From the NCBI GenBank assembly GCA_031213475.1, contig JARUPZ010000010.1, positions 2,783,985 through 2,847,984 on the forward strand: a DNA stretch of 64,000 bases, read 5' to 3'. A model generated the notes under the pieces. The model was not told where the DNA came from. It saw only the letters and a program-made list of their open reading frames with translations, and searched no databases. The position numbers and the translations under genes were made by a program. Each line of letters begins with the position of its first letter. The first letter of the stretch is position 1. Shown piece by piece: positions 60,063 through 64,000 of the stretch. Source of the stretch: Nereocystis luetkeana. Its lineage: Eukaryota; Sar; Phaeophyceae; Laminariales; Laminariaceae.

Positions 60063-60166
60063 GGGGTACTTATGTCATACATGGCCGTAGTGCTATGACC
60101 ATAGACCCTCGCATCCTTACAATACCAGGACCTAGCAGGTTGGTTGCTCACCGACCAGTGGGCAAC
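60063..60166 (+). repeat. PH repeat upstream of the first neuferricin exon seen
   Basis: GTACTTATGTCATACATGGCC, core, then a diverged GGTTGCTCACCGACCAGTGG end. It suggests this region is also an intron. Confidence 0.8.
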
Positions 60167-62860
60167 AACCATGCCAGTATCGATTGAGGGCAATGCCACT
60201 ACCTCAAAAAGGGTATTCGTGGCGTCGAGCACGCTACAGTTTGAACAAACAGCATGCACGCCTTCTACATCAGTAGCAAACCTGCGAGGTGAAAATCCCA
60301 GGCAGCTCGCCAGATTTCGAAGGAAACACGAACAACGAACATCTGGAGGCAAACAAAAAAAAGGAAAGCACCGTGTGGAGGCAAACATACGCGTACATAG
60401 TGAGGAGCACCGATTTCACTCCTCGGGCAGACCATCTACAGATCGTTCAATCCCACAGTTCGAGATCTAAATCCTGAAAGCCCGATATATTTCCTGAGAG
60501 TAGGTTAAGCAGTCTGGGAGAAGGGATCTTTAGGGATGTTTTTTACTTGAATAATGTGTAGCGTGGTCTGCACTTCGGAATCGTCGTCCGCATCTGAGAA
60601 AGTTCCTGATTCGATGCAAACTCGGCGTAGCCGCGTGTATGGCGAGCTTTGGCCCGTTTTGGCAGCGGTTTGGGGTCAGGGTCAGGGTTAGGGTTAGAGT
60701 CAGGGGTTGGGCTGGGTCTTCGCCCGTACCTTGATCCCGAAACATCCGAACAGCCTACCAACCTGAAGACCCCTTCTCCCAAATTGTTAAAAGGTCCTCT
60801 TTCCTAATCTGTATGATATGTATGATCTGTATGATCTAGCTCATGTTGCCGGGTGGGAGCCGGGTAACCTACACAACCCCGAAAAAGTTACCCGGGGTTG
60901 GACTGCACTGTACAGACCCTGCACAACCTCTCGCAGCAACAGTCGAGGGTTGACTCTACGAGCACGAGCGAAAACCCGGTACGTACGGTGATACGGGGTC
61001 GACTGCGACCTGGAACAGCGACAACATCGTACGAAATATCTTCGCGCAGGCTGGTACATCCGGCTTCAGCTACCAGTAGGTTGACACCTTCGGGATCCTC
61101 AAGATAGCGACCAAACCAACGATGATTATGGTGTTGTCAACTGTTCATGTGTTACGGTATTTGGGGGTTTTGCACATTAAATATGCGTGTTTCTGTGTGG
61201 AGTATTCAACGGGCTGTGACATGTTTCGTCCGCCATCTTGCCTTGCCTCGCCTCGCCTTGCCTTGCGTTGCTTTGCCTTGCTTAGCCTTGCCTTGCCTTG
61301 CCTTGCCTTGCTTTGCCTTGCCTCAACTTGTCACTTTCTTCCTCTTTTTGTGTTCTTCGTGGATATATACGTGTACCAGTGTAGCGGGGTATCTACATAA
61401 TGGGTGCCCGTCTATGAACCGACTCAGGCCCGGCCCGCCATATCAGTGAAATGCTTTGGACATCAGCCATTGGATCGTCTGCGAGCATCGTGGGCCCCCA
61501 GCAGCACGACTAGGATCAGGTTGTGCGCCCGTCCCGTACGGCTCGTTGCCTTGGAAGTCGGAAACACTAATGATACCTTGTACCGTCCCCCATTCACCAA
61601 TCAAGCAGTGGCCGTTGCTGGCAGTGTCAATTGCTATCTTCTGAAGTTCCCAAGAGGACTAAAGTTCGCTCGTACTCGTACGTGCATATTTGCCGGGCAC
61701 ACTGTTGGTCGATCGATTTGATGCTGCAGCAGTACGAAGTAAACATCGGTCGGCTCTACGGTGCTTGTAGTCCGGAAATATAACACCGTTTGGTTGGGCA
61801 TCCTTATGATTGACCGCTGTTATAATGCCTGCCTGTCTGTCTGTCTGTCTGTCTGTCTGCCTGTCTTTCTGTCCGTCTGTCTGTCTGTCTGCCGATACGG
61901 TAGCGCGATAGAGGACGCGTCAGCCCCGCATTGCCCCATGGGCAGGAGAGGCTTGGTGACACAACCAGCAGAACACCGCCGTGTCTCATGCCGCGCCGAG
62001 CTGTGGCCGTGGCACCATCCCGAGGCAGTTCTGACGGCCATCAAGCCAGCCTCGCTGCCGACTTGACAACTTGAATTACAATTCTGGCAGCTGATTGGTT
62101 GGTCAACCCATGCCAGAGGTCGCTGACCCTTTCCAGAAGGTTATGTGGGGCTAGTGGGGTTGAACAAGGCCATCGAGGTGTCGCCGCACCTGGGGAAGAT
62201 AGGGTCGCATTCCCGACTAAGAAACCCCTCCATATCTCTATGTACAACTCCGACAAACCGGGGACAAAAAAGGCGACCCCCCGGGGACGACACCGCCTCG
62301 CACGGTACCAAACGGTCCATACATTTCCGGGCAGAGTGGCACGTACAGCGGTACACAGCATACAGTCGATATAGAACTACATACTTAGATCACAACCCCT
62401 GAGCGTGCTCGGTTGGTGTATCCCTGGCCTCTCAGAGCTCCCACTTCCAAACCGCCTCCTTTCATTGATTGCCGGACCTTTCCAGCAGTTCTTTGTTTTC
62501 TCGGTCCTTTCTTCCTTTTTTCTTCTTTCGTTTTGTGTGCATGCGTGTTCTCCGAGCACGGCATCGCGGGAGGACCCGGCACCGTCGCGGGTGTCAGCGG
62601 GTGCTGGCGGGTAGAGGGGGGGTTGCAAGGAGCGCGGTCGCCGCTTTCGTGCCTAGGCGTCGCGTGTGCCTCGAGATACGAGGGATGCATGAACGGGCTT
62701 TGTCTGACTTCGATTTATGATTGTTGATAGAGTATGTACGAGTTCATAAAGGTCGTTCGGGAGGGCAAGATAATGTTCAAGCGGTGCTTATTTTTGCGAC
62801 CACGCTAAAGTTGAAAGAGGGAGGTGTGCAGTTTGAACACCAACGTTATCGAGCTGGCGA
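60167..62860. other. No recognised gene
   Basis: It holds a TTAGGG-like interstitial stretch at 60668-60706, a (CCTTG)n tract at 61240-61325, and a (CTGT)n tract at 61830-61890. The open frames crossing these tracts have repeat-like translations. The missing first exon of the neuferricin gene is expected somewhere in the first part. Confidence 0.4.
60668..60706 (+). repeat. Interstitial telomere-like repeat
   Basis: Contains GGGTCAGGGTTAGGGTTAGA and near variants. A complementary-style CCCTAACCCTTACCCTAACC stretch is at about 43550-43570. Confidence 0.7.
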
Positions 62861-62872
62861 ACGGCGGCCACG

Positions 62873-63007
62873 GTGAGCACCGGGCTTCACGCGGGGCGGG
62901 CGACGGGGCTGATGGTGGCAGAGAGTGATAAAAGCCTTACCCGGACCGAATCGGTAGCGAGGTGGTCGCGAGAGGAGCGGGCGGCGTACGAGGCTGAGAG
63001 AGAAGCT
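62873..63007 (+). CDS. Possible exon of an unknown protein
   Basis: An open frame reads GLHAGRATGLMVAESDKSL and then SREERAAYEAEREALL before a CT|GTGCGA-type donor near 63016. Composition and the charged helix-like end are protein-like. No acceptor could be fixed. The alternative reading uses the GTGAGC at 62871 as a donor of an upstream exon (NTNVIELANGG), so the two readings exclude each other. I do not recognise the family. Confidence 0.25.
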
Positions 63008-63464
63008 CTTCTGTGCGATTTTTTATTTTCTTCTTTTCGACCGGGTGTAAGGTGCTCCAATCAGGCAGAAAAATATTACACGAAAGGGACGGGGATTTTT
63101 TTTCCTTTCCGAGTTTTCGGTTTCATTTTCATTGTTTTTGCTGCTGTGCCGTGCTGTGCTTTCGCTTTCTTCGTAAATACAGTACAGACATACCTGGTAC
63201 CAGGTAGAGCATATCGAAAGAAGAAAATAAGTACAGACAGCAGTAGTACCCTACCTGGGGTGTATGTACGTACGTACGACATCCGCGACGCGAAGCGTAT
63301 ATGTGGCATCCAAGCTGACGTCGGAGCTGTTTTTTCCTGAAGCATGGCGGCGGGACTCTTGGCATTATCAAGTCGCCGGTTTGCAGTTACGATCCTTGAA
63401 AACACTAAACTCAATCGTGGACCTCTGTTCGCTTCGCATGATTTGATGTACTTTTTTCCTTCCT

Positions 63465-63508
63465 GAGCGAGCGTAGCGGGCGGCGTAGGCCGCCCGCGGA
63501 GCGAAGCG
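63465..63508. repeat. Short imperfect palindrome
   Basis: GCGGGCGGCGTAGGCCGCCCGC lies at its centre, flanked by inverted GAGCG / CGCTTC-like sequence. It may be a tiny MITE relic or hairpin. Confidence 0.6.
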
Positions 63509-63519
63509 CCTTGTATATA

Positions 63520-64000
63520 TATACTGATGTGCTGGTACGAGGTATGTATCTTACCTCTGTGTGTCTGCAGTGCCGAGTGCCGAGGCTAGGACACGCTCTG
63601 GTGCTGTTAACTGCCGATGTTGCTGCTGCTATTACTATTGTTAATAATAATGACGAATGAGAATGATACTGCTGTTCTTGTGGTCAAGATGTACGTACGA
63701 TCAAAACTTCTTGTGGTCAAGATATACGATCAAAACTTGATACCCTACGGGTATTTGTTTGCTCGAGCTCCTACTACTGCTGTTGTTGCTGCTGCCGTTG
63801 TTGATATATATATGCTGTTGCTGCATATTTGCTGCTTCTGCTGCTGTCCTTGCATGCCCCTTTCGGGAAGACTCCTCTCCCGACATAACAGCACGGTACC
63901 ACGGCCACGCGCTTTCAGACCCGACTCCCCAAGGGTTGCAACACAAGCGGCCCTAAAGAGTACTCGGTGTGGATAGCATTAATGTAGTGGTGTCCATATT
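63520..64000. other. Non-coding with CTG/GTT-rich microsatellite-like runs
   Basis: (TGC/TGT)-rich stretches at 63614-63640 and 63770-63860 make open frames on both strands. A duplicated CTTGTGGTCAAGAT..ACGATCAAAACTT block occurs at about 63676 and 63709. No gene seen. Confidence 0.5.

Noticed and set aside
61761-62066. Open frame after the (CTGT)n tract
   Set aside because: The first third is translated microsatellite. The rest has no recognised motif and competes with a minus-strand frame of equal quality.

Overview
The window is eukaryotic nuclear DNA and most likely comes from a brown alga or a close photosynthetic stramenopile. That placement is inference, from several things seen together: genes cut into short exons by 0.3-2.2 kb GT-AG introns, leucine-rich repeats carried one per 72-nt exon as reported for brown-algal LRR and TPR receptor-like genes, a membrane-protein module of stramenopile type, a PAT-like DIRS retroelement, and a very high load of small dispersed repeats and microsatellites. 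Nothing bacterial was seen: no operons, no rRNA, no CRISPR array.

Layout. 0-3.5 kb: a tRNA-derived SINE, then four in-phase exons of a GH114-type glycosidase gene (+). 3.5-14.3 kb: mostly non-coding, with small tandem repeats and a badly decayed Ty1/copia remnant near 8.1-8.7 kb. 14.3-15.8 kb: a frame-broken copy of a multi-pass membrane protein gene (+). 16-18.5 kb: repeats and nothing recognisable. 18.6 kb: a possible membrane-protein first exon (-). 19.7-21.0 kb: four exons of a MULE/FAR1-type transposase (+), followed directly by a whole-looking DIRS element of about 8.7 kb on the minus strand (21.1-29.9 kb) with split direct repeats. 31.0-32.8 kb: three single-exon LRR cassettes (+). 33.1-34.0 kb: a SWIM zinc-finger exon that suits the C-terminal part of a MULE transposase.

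34-42.5 kb is a repeat landscape: two tandem arrays, two palindromic MITEs, two elements with a TAGAGTTGCACCCCG terminal inverted repeat, and nested palindromes built from tRNA-like SINE heads. 42.5-47.5 kb holds a complete-looking five-exon TPR-methyltransferase gene (+). 47.5-52.6 kb is repeats plus the last two exons of an unknown small gene. 52.7-59.9 kb holds a six-exon neuferricin (CYB5D2-like, MAPR-type cytochrome b5) gene on the minus strand. Each of its five introns contains at least one copy of a short repeat here called PH, and the region is full of long G/C homopolymers. 60-64 kb is mostly empty, with a possible exon at 62.9 kb.

The host genes look unrelated in function: a secreted-type glycosidase, a methyltransferase, a haem-binding membrane-associated protein and an LRR cassette gene. 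They share heavy intron colonisation by SINEs, MITEs and PH repeats. All exon joins given here were checked by eye for splice dinucleotides and phase; none has transcript support.
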